A stretch of 46,417 bases of DNA from Bradyrhizobium elkanii WSM2783 (GCF_000472865.1 NZ_AXAP01000065.1:1-46417); one strand, 5' to 3'. Counted from the stretch's first letter, positions 7,413 through 16,912 are shown. Translations and numbers: made by a program. Notes: generated by a model from the sequence alone, not told the origin.

Positions 7413-8690
7413 ATGCATGGCGTGATGGGCAAGCCGCCCGACGCGGCAACGAAGGACATCGCGACATCGAAGCTCATGCTGCTGTTGCTCGTCGCCATGA
7501 CGGGCGTGGCGCCGATCTCGCTCTATATGCTGGTGCCGGCGCTGCCGGTGCTGGCGACAACGTTCGGCCGCGACATCTCGATCGCGCAGATGACGGTGTC
7601 GCTGTTCATGGTCGGCATCGCCTGCTCGCAGCTCATCATGGGGCCGCTGTCGGACAAGTTCGGACGGCGGCCGGTGCTGCTGGCCGGCCTCGGCCTGATG
7701 GTGGTGGCTGGTATCGGCAGCATTTTTGCGGAAACCCTGCCGCAACTGATCGCGGCGCGCTTCTTCCAGGCGCTCGGCGGCGCCAGCGGCATGGTGGTGA
7801 GCCGCGCCATCATCCGCGATCTCTACAGCCGCGACCGCGTCGGCGCCATGATCAGCCTGGTGATCGCCGTGATGATGATCGCGCAGATGCTGAGCCCGCT
7901 CACCGGCGGCCTGCTCGAGACCGCGTTCGGCTGGCGCGCGATCTTCTATGCCATTACCGCCGGCTCGCTCGCGGTGGCCGTCGGCATCGCGCTGGCACTG
8001 CCGGAGACGCGCCGCGTCCGCAGCGAAGACAGCAACTTCCGCCGCGATGTCGGCAGCCTGATCAGGAGCCGCGCCTTCATCGGCTATGTGCTGTGCCAGG
8101 TGCTGGCCTCGCAGATCATCTTCACCTTCGCCGGCGGCGGACCCTACATCGTGGTCACCCAGATGGGACGCACCAGCGCCGAATATGGCGCGTGGTTCGC
8201 GACCACGGGCTTTGCCTATCTGGTCGGCAATCTGCTCTGCGTGCGCTTCGCACCGCGCCATTCGCTGGAACGGCTGATCTGGTTCGGGCTCGCGCTGCAA
8301 CTCGGCGGCAGCCTGTTGAACCTCGTCTTGAGCCTCACCGGGGTCAACCAGGCCCCGCTCTGGCTGTTCGGCATCCAGATGATCGTGATGGCCGGCAACG
8401 CCTTCGTGATGGCGAACTCGGCGGCCGGCGCGATCAGCGTCCGCCCCGAAGCCGCCGGCACCGCCTCCGGCGCGATGGGATTCCTGCAGCAGGGCATCGG
8501 CTCGCTGGTGTCGCAGTTCGGCGCCTATCTCGGCGGCCATTCCACCACCACGCTGCCGCTGACGACCGCGATCCTCATCATCTCGATCGCCTGCGCCTCG
8601 AGCATGATTTTTCTCGTGCCGAAGCGGAACACGGTGGTGAGCGAGGAGATGATCGAGCAGGCGGAAGAGGACGAAGCGGGGATGATGTAG
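7413..8690 (+). CDS. Bcr/CflA-type multidrug MFS transporter
   Basis: A 425-aa inner membrane protein with 12 predicted hydrophobic segments. The family signature between TM2 and TM3 is clear (GPLSDKFGRRPVLLAG, about 78-93), followed by QALGGASGMVVSRAIIRDLY, the TM4-region motif of the Bcr/CflA drug:proton antiporters. The substrate is not predictable; relatives export bicyclomycin, chloramphenicol or sulfonamides. The start is ATG at 7413 with AAGGATG about ten bases upstream; an internal ATG at 7425 is possible. It stands alone, with repeats on both sides, and converges with ligA. Confidence 0.88.
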   Translation: MHGVMGKPPDAATKDIATSKLMLLLLVAMTGVAPISLYMLVPALPVLATTFGRDISIAQMTVSLFMVGIACSQLIMGPLSDKFGRRPVLLAGLGLMVVAGIGSIFAETLPQLIAARFFQALGGASGMVVSRAIIRDLYSRDRVGAMISLVIAVMMIAQMLSPLTGGLLETAFGWRAIFYAITAGSLAVAVGIALALPETRRVRSEDSNFRRDVGSLIRSRAFIGYVLCQVLASQIIFTFAGGGPYIVVTQMGRTSAEYGAWFATTGFAYLVGNLLCVRFAPRHSLERLIWFGLALQLGGSLLNLVLSLTGVNQAPLWLFGIQMIVMAGNAFVMANSAAGAISVRPEAAGTASGAMGFLQQGIGSLVSQFGAYLGGHSTTTLPLTTAILIISIACASSMIFLVPKRNTVVSEEMIEQAEEDEAGMM

Positions 8691-8719
8691 GTGCTGACCT
8701 CCAGCGCCGCAACAAACTC

Positions 8720-8806
8720 GTCATGCCCCGGCTTGTCCCGGGCATCCACGCAGCACAGATGCCCGAGACGAAAGACGTGGATGGCCGGGACAAGCCCGGC
8801 CATGAC
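8720..8806. repeat. Extragenic palindrome, family 1
   Basis: Starts GTCATGCCCCGGCTTG and ends CAAGCCCGGCCATGAC, 87 bp. It occupies nearly all of the 128-bp gap between the convergent MFS and ligA genes, 29 bp after one stop and 12 bp from the other. A bidirectional end-of-transcript role is plausible from the position, though no T-run is present. Confidence 0.85.
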
Positions 8807-8818
8807 GGAGGAATGGGC

Positions 8819-10969
8819 TCACTCCCCGATCAGCTTCAGCCATTCGTCCTCGGTCAGCACCGCCACGCCGTGCTTCTGCGCTTCGGCGAGCTTCGATCCT
8901 GCACCGGGACCTGCAACCACATAGTCCGTCTTCTTCGACACCGAGCTGGCCGCCTTTGCGCCCAATCGCTCGGCGGTCGCCTTGGCCTCGTCGCGCGTCA
9001 TCTTCTCCAGCGAGCCGGTGAACACGACGGTCTTGCCGGCGATCGCTGAATTGCTCTTCGGCTTTTCGGTATCGATGATCTCGTCGAGCTCCTTGACCAG
9101 ACGCTCGACGATGCCGCGGTTGTGGCTCTCGCCGAAATAGGCGGCAACGCTCTTAATCACGGTGTCGCCGATCTGGTCGAGCGCATCCATCTCGGCAATC
9201 GCCTCCTCGTCACCCTTGGCGACGCGCAGGCAGGCATCGTGGAACGCCTCCCACGAGCCATAGCCGCGCGCGAGCGCCAGCGCCGTGGTCTCGCCGACAT
9301 GGCGCATGCCGAGCGCGTAGATGAAGCGCTCGAGCGCGATCCGGCGCCGGTGCTCGATCGCGGCGAACAGGTTGCGCACCGAGGTCTCGCCGTAACCCTC
9401 GATCGCCTCGAGCTTGAGCTTCTGGTTGCGCTTGGGCAGCGTGAAGATATCGGCGGGCTCTCGCACCCATTCCTTCTCGAAGAAAAATTCGAGCTGCTTC
9501 TCGCCGAGGCCGTCGATGTCGAAGGCGCGGCGCGAGACGAACAGCTTCAGGTGCTCGATCTTCTGGAACGGACAGGCGAACTCTCCGGTGCAGCGGGCGC
9601 GCGCGCCCTCCTCGCCCGTCGCGGTCTCCTCGCGGACCACGTCAGTATGCAGCGGGCACGGGCACTTCTTCGGGAAATGAAACTCTTTGGCGTTCTTTGG
9701 CCGCTTGTCGATGACGACATCGACCACCTGCGGGATCACGTCCCCGGCGCGCTGGACCACGACCGTATCGCCGATCCGGATATCGCGCCCTTCGCGAAGC
9801 TGCTCGCCGTGACCGCCGATGCCCTTGATATAATCCTCGTTGTGCAGCGTGACGTTCTGCACGATGACGCCGCCGACGCCGACCGGCTCGAGCTTCCCGA
9901 CCGGCGTGAACGAGCCGGTGCGCCCGACCTGGATCTCGATGTCGCGCAGCACGGTCATCGCGCGCTCGGCCGGGAATTTATGCGCGATCGCCCAGCGCGG
10001 CGTGCGTGACACGAAGCCGAGCCGCTCCTGCCAGTCGATCCGGTCGACCTTGTAGACAACGCCGTCGATATCGTAGTCGAGCTCGGCGCGCTGCTCCTCG
10101 ATCTTGCGATGGAATGCGAGCAGTTCGTCGACGGAGTGGCAGAGCTTGGTCAGCGGATTGGTCTTGAAGCCGCAGCGCTCGAACCAATGGATCATGCCGC
10201 TCTGCGTGTGCTCCGGCATCGCGCTCATCTGGCCCCAGGCATAGGCGAAGAAGCCGAGCGGCCGCGAGGCGGTGATGGTCGGATCCTTCTGACGCAGCGA
10301 GCCCGCGGCCGAATTGCGCGGATTGGCGAAGACGGTGTCGCCGGCAGCCTTCTGGCGTTCGTTGAGCGCGAGGAAGGCCCTCTTGGTCATGTAGACTTCG
10401 CCGCGCACCTCGCAGATGTCAGGCACGTTGCGGCCCTTCAGCTTTTGCGGGACATCCTCGAGCGTTCGGATGTTGGCGGTGACGTCCTCGCCCTCGGCGC
10501 CATCGCCGCGGGTCGCGGCGGTGACGAGCTCGCCGCCCTCATAGCGCAGCGACATCGACAATCCGTCGATCTTCGGCTCGGCGGAGAAATCGATCTTGTC
10601 GTCACTGAGCCTGAGGAAGCGCACGATGCGGTCGACGAAGTCGCGCACGTCGCTTTCGGCAAAGGCGTTGTCGAGGGAGAGCATCGGCAACGAATGCCGC
10701 ACCTTCTTGAATCGTCCCGACGGCGCAGCGCCGACCTTCTGTGACGGCGAATCAGGAGTGACGAAGTCGGGAAAGCGCTTCTCGATCGCGTTGTAGCGCT
10801 GACGCAGCGCGTCGTATTCGGCGTCGGTGACGGTCGGCGCGTCTTCCTGGTAATAGCGCCGGTCGTGCGCCTCCAGTTCGAGCGCGAGCCGCGTATGCTC
10901 GACCTTGGCCTGCGCCTTGGTGAGCTTGTCGACGTCGGGGAGCGCGCGCGCTTTTGCTGCCTTGGCCAT
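8819..10969 (-). CDS. ligA: NAD-dependent DNA ligase
   Basis: LigA seals nicks during replication and repair using NAD. The 716-aa protein shows the domain order of the family: domain Ia with the YYxxD-type NAD+ contact (RRYYQED, residues 38-43), the adenylation domain with the active-site KIDG (Lys133) and downstream EVRGEVY, the OB fold, a Cys4 zinc finger (CPCPL ... CTGEFACPF), a helix-hairpin-helix region and a C-terminal BRCT domain (about 640-716, GKTVVFTGSLEKM). The length is slightly above average because of a longer N-terminus and inserts. It begins nine bases after the recN stop and is the last gene of the bamD-recN-ligA run. Confidence 0.97.
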   Translation of the reverse strand: MAKAAKARALPDVDKLTKAQAKVEHTRLALELEAHDRRYYQEDAPTVTDAEYDALRQRYNAIEKRFPDFVTPDSPSQKVGAAPSGRFKKVRHSLPMLSLDNAFAESDVRDFVDRIVRFLRLSDDKIDFSAEPKIDGLSMSLRYEGGELVTAATRGDGAEGEDVTANIRTLEDVPQKLKGRNVPDICEVRGEVYMTKRAFLALNERQKAAGDTVFANPRNSAAGSLRQKDPTITASRPLGFFAYAWGQMSAMPEHTQSGMIHWFERCGFKTNPLTKLCHSVDELLAFHRKIEEQRAELDYDIDGVVYKVDRIDWQERLGFVSRTPRWAIAHKFPAERAMTVLRDIEIQVGRTGSFTPVGKLEPVGVGGVIVQNVTLHNEDYIKGIGGHGEQLREGRDIRIGDTVVVQRAGDVIPQVVDVVIDKRPKNAKEFHFPKKCPCPLHTDVVREETATGEEGARARCTGEFACPFQKIEHLKLFVSRRAFDIDGLGEKQLEFFFEKEWVREPADIFTLPKRNQKLKLEAIEGYGETSVRNLFAAIEHRRRIALERFIYALGMRHVGETTALALARGYGSWEAFHDACLRVAKGDEEAIAEMDALDQIGDTVIKSVAAYFGESHNRGIVERLVKELDEIIDTEKPKSNSAIAGKTVVFTGSLEKMTRDEAKATAERLGAKAASSVSKKTDYVVAGPGAGSKLAEAQKHGVAVLTEDEWLKLIGE

Positions 10970-10978
10970 GGCGCACGA

Positions 10979-12652
10979 TCACGCGGTTGCCGCGCGCAAC
11001 AGGCGCTCCGCCGCCGCCCTTGCTTCGGCGGTGATCTCGGCGCCGGCGAGCATGCGGGCGATTTCCTCGCGGCGGTGGTCGGCGGCAAGCGCGTTGACGC
11101 GGGTGGCGACGCGCTTGCCCTTGTCGAGCGCGTCCTTGGAAATCAGCAAGTGCTGGCTGGCGCGGGCTGCGACCTGCGGCGCATGCGTCACCGCCATCAC
11201 CTGCACCTTGTCGGCGAGCCGCGACAGCCGCGCGCCGATCGCGTCCGCCACAGCGCCACCAACGCCGGTGTCGATCTCGTCGAAGACCAGCGTCGGCGCC
11301 GAGCCGCGGTCGGACAGCACGACCTTCAGCGCCAGTAAAAAGCGCGACAGCTCGCCGCCGGAAGCGACCTTCATCAGCGGTCCCGGTTTTGTCCCCGGAT
11401 TGGTCTGGACCCAGAACTCGACGCGATCGATGCCTTCCGGCCCGGGCGAGGCCGCATCGGTCTCGACCTGCGTCATGAATTTCGCGCGCTCGAGCTTCAG
11501 CGGCGCCAGTTCGGCGTTGACGGCCTTATTGAGCTTTTCGGCGGATTTGGTCCGCGCCGCCGACAATCTTGTTGCCGCCGCGCCGTAGCGCTTGTCGGCT
11601 TCCGCTGCCGCGGCTTCGAGCTTCTTCAGCTGGTCGGCGCCGGCATCGATCAGCGCGACGTCGGCGGCATATTTGCTGGCGAGCGCGGCCAGTCCATCGA
11701 CCGGCGTCGCATATTTGCGCGAAGCGGCGCGCAGCGCGAACAGGCGCTCCTCGATGCGCTCGAGCTCGGCCGGATCGAAATCGGCCGCCGCAAGCGCGGC
11801 GTTGAGGTGCTGATCGGCCTCTTCGAGCGCGTTGATGGCGGCATCGATCGCCTTCACCGCCGGTTCAACCAGCGCCGGCGAGCTGGCGGCGCGGCGCTCC
11901 AGGCGGCGCACGGCGGCCGACAGCGCCGCCACCGGCGAATGCGGGCCCGAGATCGCCTCCTGCGCCTCGCGCAGGTCGGTGGCGATCTTCTCGCCCTGCA
12001 TCATGGTGGTGCGGCGGCCCGCCAGCTCGGTCTCCTCGCCGTCCTTTGGCGCCAGCGTCTTCAGTTCCTGCGAGGCGTGGCGCAGGTAATCGGCCTCTCG
12101 CGCGGCGCGTTCCATGCCGGCGCGATGCTCCTCCAGCGCGGCGTTGGCGCTGCGCCGCGCCTCCCACAGCAATTCCAGCGCCGCCACGTCCTTCTCGAGC
12201 CCGGCAAAGGCGTCAAGCAGCCGCCGATGGGTCGAGGCATCGACCAGGGCGCGCTCGTCATGCTGGCCGTGGATTTCGACCAGTGCGGCGCCCACTGCCC
12301 TCAGGGTCTGCACAGAGATCGCCTGGTCGTTGATGAAGGCCCGGGTGCGGCCGTCAGCGAGCTGCACGCGGCGCAGGATCATCTCGCCGTTGTCGTCGAG
12401 CCCGTTATCGGCCAGCAGCTTTGCCGCCGGGTGATTTTTGGGCACGTCGAAGGTCGCCGTCACCTGCCCCTGCTCGGCGCCGTGCCGCACCAGCCCGGCA
12501 TCGCCGCGGCCGCCGAGGGCCAGCGCGAACGCATCGAGCAGGATCGATTTGCCCGCGCCGGTTTCGCCGGTCAGCACCGCAAGGCCACGGGAGAATTCGA
12601 TATCGAGCCGTTCGATCAGGACGATGTCACGGATCGACAGACGCGCCAGCAT
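10979..12652 (-). CDS. recN: DNA repair protein RecN
   Basis: RecN is an SMC-like ATPase acting in double-strand break repair. The 557-aa protein has the Walker A motif GETGAGKS (29-36) in an N-terminal head, a central coiled coil (about 160-370) and a C-terminal head with the ABC signature ASGGELSR and Walker B TLVFDEIDTGVGG, followed by the His-loop VMAVTHAPQVAA. Start at ATG 12652 is normal for the family (MLARLSIRDIVLIERLDIEF). It lies 18 bp after bamD and nine before ligA, so all three are probably co-transcribed. No LexA box was evident in the short gap upstream. Confidence 0.97.
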   Translation of the reverse strand: MLARLSIRDIVLIERLDIEFSRGLAVLTGETGAGKSILLDAFALALGGRGDAGLVRHGAEQGQVTATFDVPKNHPAAKLLADNGLDDNGEMILRRVQLADGRTRAFINDQAISVQTLRAVGAALVEIHGQHDERALVDASTHRRLLDAFAGLEKDVAALELLWEARRSANAALEEHRAGMERAAREADYLRHASQELKTLAPKDGEETELAGRRTTMMQGEKIATDLREAQEAISGPHSPVAALSAAVRRLERRAASSPALVEPAVKAIDAAINALEEADQHLNAALAAADFDPAELERIEERLFALRAASRKYATPVDGLAALASKYAADVALIDAGADQLKKLEAAAAEADKRYGAAATRLSAARTKSAEKLNKAVNAELAPLKLERAKFMTQVETDAASPGPEGIDRVEFWVQTNPGTKPGPLMKVASGGELSRFLLALKVVLSDRGSAPTLVFDEIDTGVGGAVADAIGARLSRLADKVQVMAVTHAPQVAARASQHLLISKDALDKGKRVATRVNALAADHRREEIARMLAGAEITAEARAAAERLLRAATA

Positions 12653-12670
12653 GTGAGGACTATTCCAGGC

Positions 12671-13567
12671 CTATAATATCTTCTTGAAGGTCCTGCTGAT
12701 CCAGGAACCCTGATTCTCGCTCGGCTCGAGACCGCCGGACCTTACTAGATTATAGGCGTCCTTGTACCAGCGGCTGTCAGGAAAATTGTGCCCAAGCACG
12801 GCGGCTGCGGTCTGGGCCTCGCTCGGGATGCCGATCGCCATATAGGCCTCGGTGAGCCGCGCCAGGGCCTCCTCGACATGCCGGGTGGTCTGATACTGCG
12901 TAACCACGGTCTTGAAGCGGTTGATTGCGGCGGTGAAGTCGCGCCGCTCCATGTAGTAGCGGCCGACATTCATCTCGCGGCCGGCGAGCTGGTCGCGCGC
13001 GCCTTCGAGCTTGGCCTTGGCGGAGGTCGCATATTCCGAGGTCGGATATTTGCGAATCACCTCTTCCAGAGCCGCGATCGCCTTTTCGGTGCGCGTCTGG
13101 TCGCGGGTGATGTCCGGGATCTGGTCGTAATGCGAGGCTGCGATCAGGTATTGCGCGTAGGCAGCATCCGGACTGCCGGGATGCAAGGTGACGTAACGTG
13201 TCGCCGAGCCGATGCAGGTATCGTAGTCGCCTTGCTGGTAGGAGGAATAGGCCGACATCAGGAGCGATTTGCGCGCCCAATCGGAATAGGGATGCTGCCG
13301 GTCCACCTCCTCGAACTTCTTCGAGGCCGCACGAGGATCCTTGCGCTGGTTCATCAGGTACAAGCCCTCATTGTAGAGCTTGTCCGCGGGCTCCTCGACG
13401 AAGGTGTCGTCCTTGGCCAGGAACTTGTCCCACAGCGGACCGGTACCGCAACCACCCAACGGCAGCGCCAGCACGATCAGGCCCGCGGCCAGCCGCAACA
13501 ATGACGCCCATCCGGCGCGGCCGGCCGATGAGGTGCATGATTCGTGCGTGCTACGCGATAAGGGCAT
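12671..13567 (-). CDS. bamD: Outer membrane assembly lipoprotein BamD
   Basis: BamD is the essential lipoprotein partner of BamA in inserting beta-barrel proteins. From the ATG at 13567 the protein is 298 aa. An N-terminal hydrophobic signal ends in the lipobox LPLGGC, so the mature protein starts at that Cys. Five TPR-like repeats follow, with the family's typical segment (ADKLYNEGLYLMNQRKD, YSDWARKSLLMSAYSSYQQG). The longer frame to 13705 lacks a sensible signal peptide and was not chosen. It lies 241 bp from lpxC, so it may have its own promoter, and it is followed closely by recN. Confidence 0.93.
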   Translation of the reverse strand: MPLSRSTHESCTSSAGRAGWASLLRLAAGLIVLALPLGGCGTGPLWDKFLAKDDTFVEEPADKLYNEGLYLMNQRKDPRAASKKFEEVDRQHPYSDWARKSLLMSAYSSYQQGDYDTCIGSATRYVTLHPGSPDAAYAQYLIAASHYDQIPDITRDQTRTEKAIAALEEVIRKYPTSEYATSAKAKLEGARDQLAGREMNVGRYYMERRDFTAAINRFKTVVTQYQTTRHVEEALARLTEAYMAIGIPSEAQTAAAVLGHNFPDSRWYKDAYNLVRSGGLEPSENQGSWISRTFKKIL

Positions 13568-13808
13568 GAATGTGAGAACCCGGCGGCTTGGAAGTGATTG
13601 ATGGCGATCTGTCCACGAACGAGGCCATGGACGGAAATTTTCCCCGCGCCTGTGCTGCCCCGTGCAACCGCAGGCCTGTCTAGCCGAAAAACGACCCTCG
13701 ACCAACCGAATACGGAGCCATTTCGCCCGGATTAAGGCGGCCCCAAGACGGTCATGATCGGCTGTGGTTACTGCGGAAATTGCGGAAAAACGCTAACAGA
13801 AAGCGTGT

Positions 13809-14768
13809 TTAGGACACGTCCGGGCCGTAGGCCGGCGCGATCAGGCCGCCGACGGTGGCACTGCCGGCTTCGGCGACGGTGCGCGAACGACGTGCGGTCT
13901 CCGATTCGACCACCCGCCAGGCGCTGCGATCGGAAAGCAGCGCGGCCAGCGCCGCGTGGTTCAGCTTGTGACCACCGCGAACCGAGCGATAGGCGCCGAG
14001 GATCGGGAGGCCGGCCAGCGCGAGATCGCCGACCACATCCAGCACCTTGTGGCGGACGCATTCATCACGGAACCGCAGACCTTCGGTGTTGAGCAGACGA
14101 GTCTCGTCGAACACCACCGAGTTTTCGAAGGAGGCGCCAAGCGCGAAACCTGCGCTCCACAGCCGCGCCACGTCGTTCATGCAGCCGAAGGTGCGGGCAC
14201 GCGAAATCTCGCGGCGGAAGCTCTCGGCGGAGAGATCGAAGCAGTAGCTCTGGCGGCCGATCAAGGGATTGGCGAAGTCAATCTCGACTTCGGCGCGGAA
14301 GCCGCCGGCAAAGGGACGGAACTCACCGAAGCAGTCGCCGATCGCGACCTGCACCGGCTTCAGGACCTGGAGAACGCGGCGGGCGGCGGATTGGGTGACG
14401 ATACCAGCCTGGTCGACCGCGGCGACGAAGGCCGCGGCGCTGCCGTCCATGATCGGCACTTCCGGACCGTCGATTTCGATGGTGGCGTTGTCGACCCCCA
14501 TGCCGCGCAGCGTAGCCAGCACATGTTCGGCGGTCGATACCAGCGGCCCCTCGCGGTCGCCCAGGACGGTCGCGAATTCAGTCGCGATCACGGCGTCGGC
14601 GGTAGCCTGAACTTCGCGGTCGGCCCCGTCGAGACCCGTCCGGATAAAAGTGTAGCCGGTATCAACGGGAGCAGGTCCAATGGTCAGGCTGACCGGTAAA
14701 CCGGAGTGAACGCCGACGCCCGTCACGGTGGCCTGCGACCGAAGCGTTGTTTGACGGCTCAATTTCAT
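13809..14768 (-). CDS. lpxC: UDP-3-O-acyl-N-acetylglucosamine deacetylase
   Basis: LpxC is the zinc amidase that commits UDP-acyl-GlcNAc to lipid A synthesis. From ATG 14768 (MKLSRQTTLRSQATVTGVGV) it is 319 aa. Zinc ligands are visible: His82 in STAEHVLA, and His240 and Asp244 in the RHKVLDVVGD segment. The general-base His is in GGHKLNHAA. The start at 14768 matches the family N-terminus better than the GTG at 14783. It is separated from ftsZ by 350 bp with a strong terminator, so it has its own promoter although it follows the dcw cluster. Confidence 0.96.
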   Translation of the reverse strand: MKLSRQTTLRSQATVTGVGVHSGLPVSLTIGPAPVDTGYTFIRTGLDGADREVQATADAVIATEFATVLGDREGPLVSTAEHVLATLRGMGVDNATIEIDGPEVPIMDGSAAAFVAAVDQAGIVTQSAARRVLQVLKPVQVAIGDCFGEFRPFAGGFRAEVEIDFANPLIGRQSYCFDLSAESFRREISRARTFGCMNDVARLWSAGFALGASFENSVVFDETRLLNTEGLRFRDECVRHKVLDVVGDLALAGLPILGAYRSVRGGHKLNHAALAALLSDRSAWRVVESETARRSRTVAEAGSATVGGLIAPAYGPDVS

Positions 14769-14976
14769 CCGATATGCGCCCACTACCCGACGTAACCTAA
14801 GACGAGGCGGCCTTACTTCCCCAACCGACTCGCTTAGGCATCCCCAAAGTTGGACAGACCATAGTCACCGCCCGAAAGCGTACAACTCACGCTTCTTTAC
14901 CGATTGTTACCCCATCTCCGCCGCAATCGCGCCAAGGCTTAACCAAATTGCGGAGCGGCCGGACACCCTTTCGGTA

Positions 14977-14993
14977 CCATGACCAAGTCATGG
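14977..14993. promoter_or_regulatory. Operator-like palindrome upstream of lpxC
   Basis: CCATGAC and GTCATGG are perfect 7-bp arms around a 3-base spacer. It lies about 210 bp upstream of the lpxC start, next to an AT-rich stretch that could hold a promoter. It could be a regulator site or an RNA hairpin in the leader. No cognate regulator can be named. Confidence 0.3.
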
Positions 14994-15061
14994 AATACCT
15001 GATTAATCATTTAATTTCAGTTACTTGTTTGCCGATCTACGACTGCGGAGACGGTAAAAGA

Positions 15062-15094
15062 AAAGAGCCCCGGCGGGTTCCGCCGGGGCTCTTT
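15062..15094 (-). terminator. ftsZ rho-independent terminator
   Basis: A perfect 15-bp stem (AAAGAGCCCCGGCGG with its complement) closes on a 3-base loop. On the minus strand it is followed by TTTTCTTTT. It starts 24 bases after the ftsZ stop codon and is the clearest intrinsic terminator in the window. It separates the dcw transcript from lpxC. Confidence 0.93.
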
Positions 15095-15118
15095 GGATGG
15101 TCAGGACTGTAACAAAGC

Positions 15119-16912
15119 TTAGTTTGCCTGCCGGCGCAGGAAGGCCGGGATATCAAGATGATCGTCTCCCTGTGGCGTCGGCGCAACAGGTGCCGGCCGT
15201 CCATGGGCATCCAATCCTTGGGGCGCCGGACGCTTCGCATACTCTGATACCGGATCGTGCGCCGCCATTTGCTGCGCCACGCTGCGTTGCGGCTTGCGCT
15301 CGGGCAGCGGCGGCATGGCCGGTCCGGAGGCGCGGGCCGCCACCGGCGGTTCGCTCTCCTCCTCCCGGCGGCCGAGGCCGACATTGGCGAGCCGCTGCAA
15401 CAGCGACAGCCGGGTCTTCTGCGGATGCTCCTCCTCGGCCTCGCCACGGGCGTGGCGAATCTCGGCCTGGGCCGGCATCGGCAGATCCTCGAACTTCGGC
15501 ATCCGCGGCGTGCGCACCGGCGGCCGCTCGGCGGTCGGCGGGATGAAGGTTTCCGGCGTCGCCGGCTCATGGTGCTCGACCTTGGTCGCTTCCGGATCGG
15601 GGAACAGGGTCGGCTTCTGCGCGATCGGACGGACGGTGACGTCGCCATAGGACGCCGGCTGCATCGGCGCGGCCTGCTGTTCCGGCGACACGGCGGCGGC
15701 GATGGCGGCGAGCGCGGCGCGCTCGACGCTGCCCTGCTGGCGCAGCGGCGGCGGGGCGGCAGGCGCCGGCGCGGCGGGCGCAGCCATCGGGGCGCCGCCG
15801 GCTTCCAGCTTATGGGCACGCTCGGCCAGGCGCTGGTTGTCGGCGCGCAGCCGCGCGGTCAGGTCGGCGAGCCGGCTCTCGGGCGAACCGTTGCCGGTCG
15901 GCGCAGGCGCAGCGGGGGCCGCGGCGGCGGCGTTGCGGGCGATCGCGGCCTGCTCGATGCCGGTCGCAACCACGGAGACGCGGATGATGCCGTCGAGCGT
16001 CTCGTCGAAGGTGGCGCCGACGATGATGTTGGCGTCGGGGTCGACCTCCTCGCGGATGCGGGTAGCGGCCTCGTCGACCTCGAACAGGGTGAGATCCTTG
16101 CCGCCGGTGATCGAGATCAGGAGGCCCCTGGCACCCTTCATCGAGGAGTCGTCGATCAGCGGATTGGCAATCGCAGCCTCGGCGGCGGTGAGCGCGCGCT
16201 TCTCACCGGTCGCCTCGCCCGTGCCCATCATCGCCTTGCCCATCTCGCGCATGACGGCGCGGACGTCGGCGAAGTCGAGGTTGATCAGGCCTTCCTTGAC
16301 CATCAGGTCGGTGATGCAGGCAACGCCCGAATAGAGCACCTGGTCGGCCATCGCAAAAGCGTCGGCGAAGGTGGTCTTCTCGTTGGCGACCCGGAACAGG
16401 TTCTGGTTCGGGATGATCAGTAGCGTGTCGACCACCTTGTGCAGCTCGGAGATGCCGTTCTCGGCGGTGCGCATGCGGCGCTGGCCTTCGAAGTGGAACG
16501 GCTTGGTCACCACACCGACGGTGAGGATGCCCATCTCGCGCGCGGTCTTGGCGATCACGGGAGCAGCGCCGGTGCCGGTGCCGCCGCCCATGCCGGCGGT
16601 GACGAACACCATGTTGGCGCCGGTGAGGTGATCACGGAGCTCGTCGATGACCTCCTGCGCGGCGGCCGCGCCGACATCCGGCTGCGAGCCGGCGCCGAGG
16701 CCCTGGGTCACCTGCGTGCCCATCTGGATGATGCGCTGCGCCTTCGACATGGTCAGGGCCTGCGCGTCTGTATTGGCGACGACGAAATCAACGCCCTGCA
16801 GCCCGGCGGTGATCATGTTGTTGACGGCGTTGCCGCCGGCGCCACCGACGCCGAAGACGGTGATCCGCGGTTTCAGCTCGCTGATGTCAGGAGGGGTCAG
16901 ATTGAGTGCCAT
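15119..16912 (-). CDS. ftsZ: Cell division protein FtsZ
   Basis: FtsZ is the tubulin-like GTPase that forms the Z ring. The 597-aa protein has the N-terminal GTPase domain with GGAGGNAVNNMI (23-34), the tubulin signature GGGTGTG (109-115) and the T7 loop NLDFAD (211-216). After about residue 330 there is an unusually long, Ala/Pro-rich linker with many Arg and Glu, and then the conserved C-terminal peptide DDHLDIPAFLRRQ that binds FtsA and other partners. The long linker is typical of alphaproteobacterial FtsZ. GAGAGG precedes the ATG. It is the last gene before the terminator and lies 90 bp after ftsA. Confidence 0.98.
   Translation of the reverse strand: MALNLTPPDISELKPRITVFGVGGAGGNAVNNMITAGLQGVDFVVANTDAQALTMSKAQRIIQMGTQVTQGLGAGSQPDVGAAAAQEVIDELRDHLTGANMVFVTAGMGGGTGTGAAPVIAKTAREMGILTVGVVTKPFHFEGQRRMRTAENGISELHKVVDTLLIIPNQNLFRVANEKTTFADAFAMADQVLYSGVACITDLMVKEGLINLDFADVRAVMREMGKAMMGTGEATGEKRALTAAEAAIANPLIDDSSMKGARGLLISITGGKDLTLFEVDEAATRIREEVDPDANIIVGATFDETLDGIIRVSVVATGIEQAAIARNAAAAAPAAPAPTGNGSPESRLADLTARLRADNQRLAERAHKLEAGGAPMAAPAAPAPAAPPPLRQQGSVERAALAAIAAAVSPEQQAAPMQPASYGDVTVRPIAQKPTLFPDPEATKVEHHEPATPETFIPPTAERPPVRTPRMPKFEDLPMPAQAEIRHARGEAEEEHPQKTRLSLLQRLANVGLGRREEESEPPVAARASGPAMPPLPERKPQRSVAQQMAAHDPVSEYAKRPAPQGLDAHGRPAPVAPTPQGDDHLDIPAFLRRQAN

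Larger units (their letters stand above)
14769..15118. other. ftsZ-lpxC intergenic region
   Basis: No gene is supported here. It contains the ftsZ terminator (15062-15094), an operator-like palindrome (14977-14993) and an AT-rich stretch around 15000-15020 (GATTAATCATTTAATTTC). This is much lower in GC than its surroundings and is a natural place for the lpxC promoter on the minus strand. A 39-codon frame on the plus strand (ATG at 14990) runs through the terminator hairpin and was not accepted. Confidence 0.6.

Noticed and set aside
7251..8540. A 429-codon minus frame antisense to the MFS transporter
   Set aside because: Ala/His/Gln-rich shadow; the plus frame has 12 hydrophobic segments and the Bcr/CflA signature.
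14990..15112. A 39-codon plus ORF through the ftsZ terminator
   Set aside because: It reads through a perfect hairpin and has no ribosome binding site or family look.
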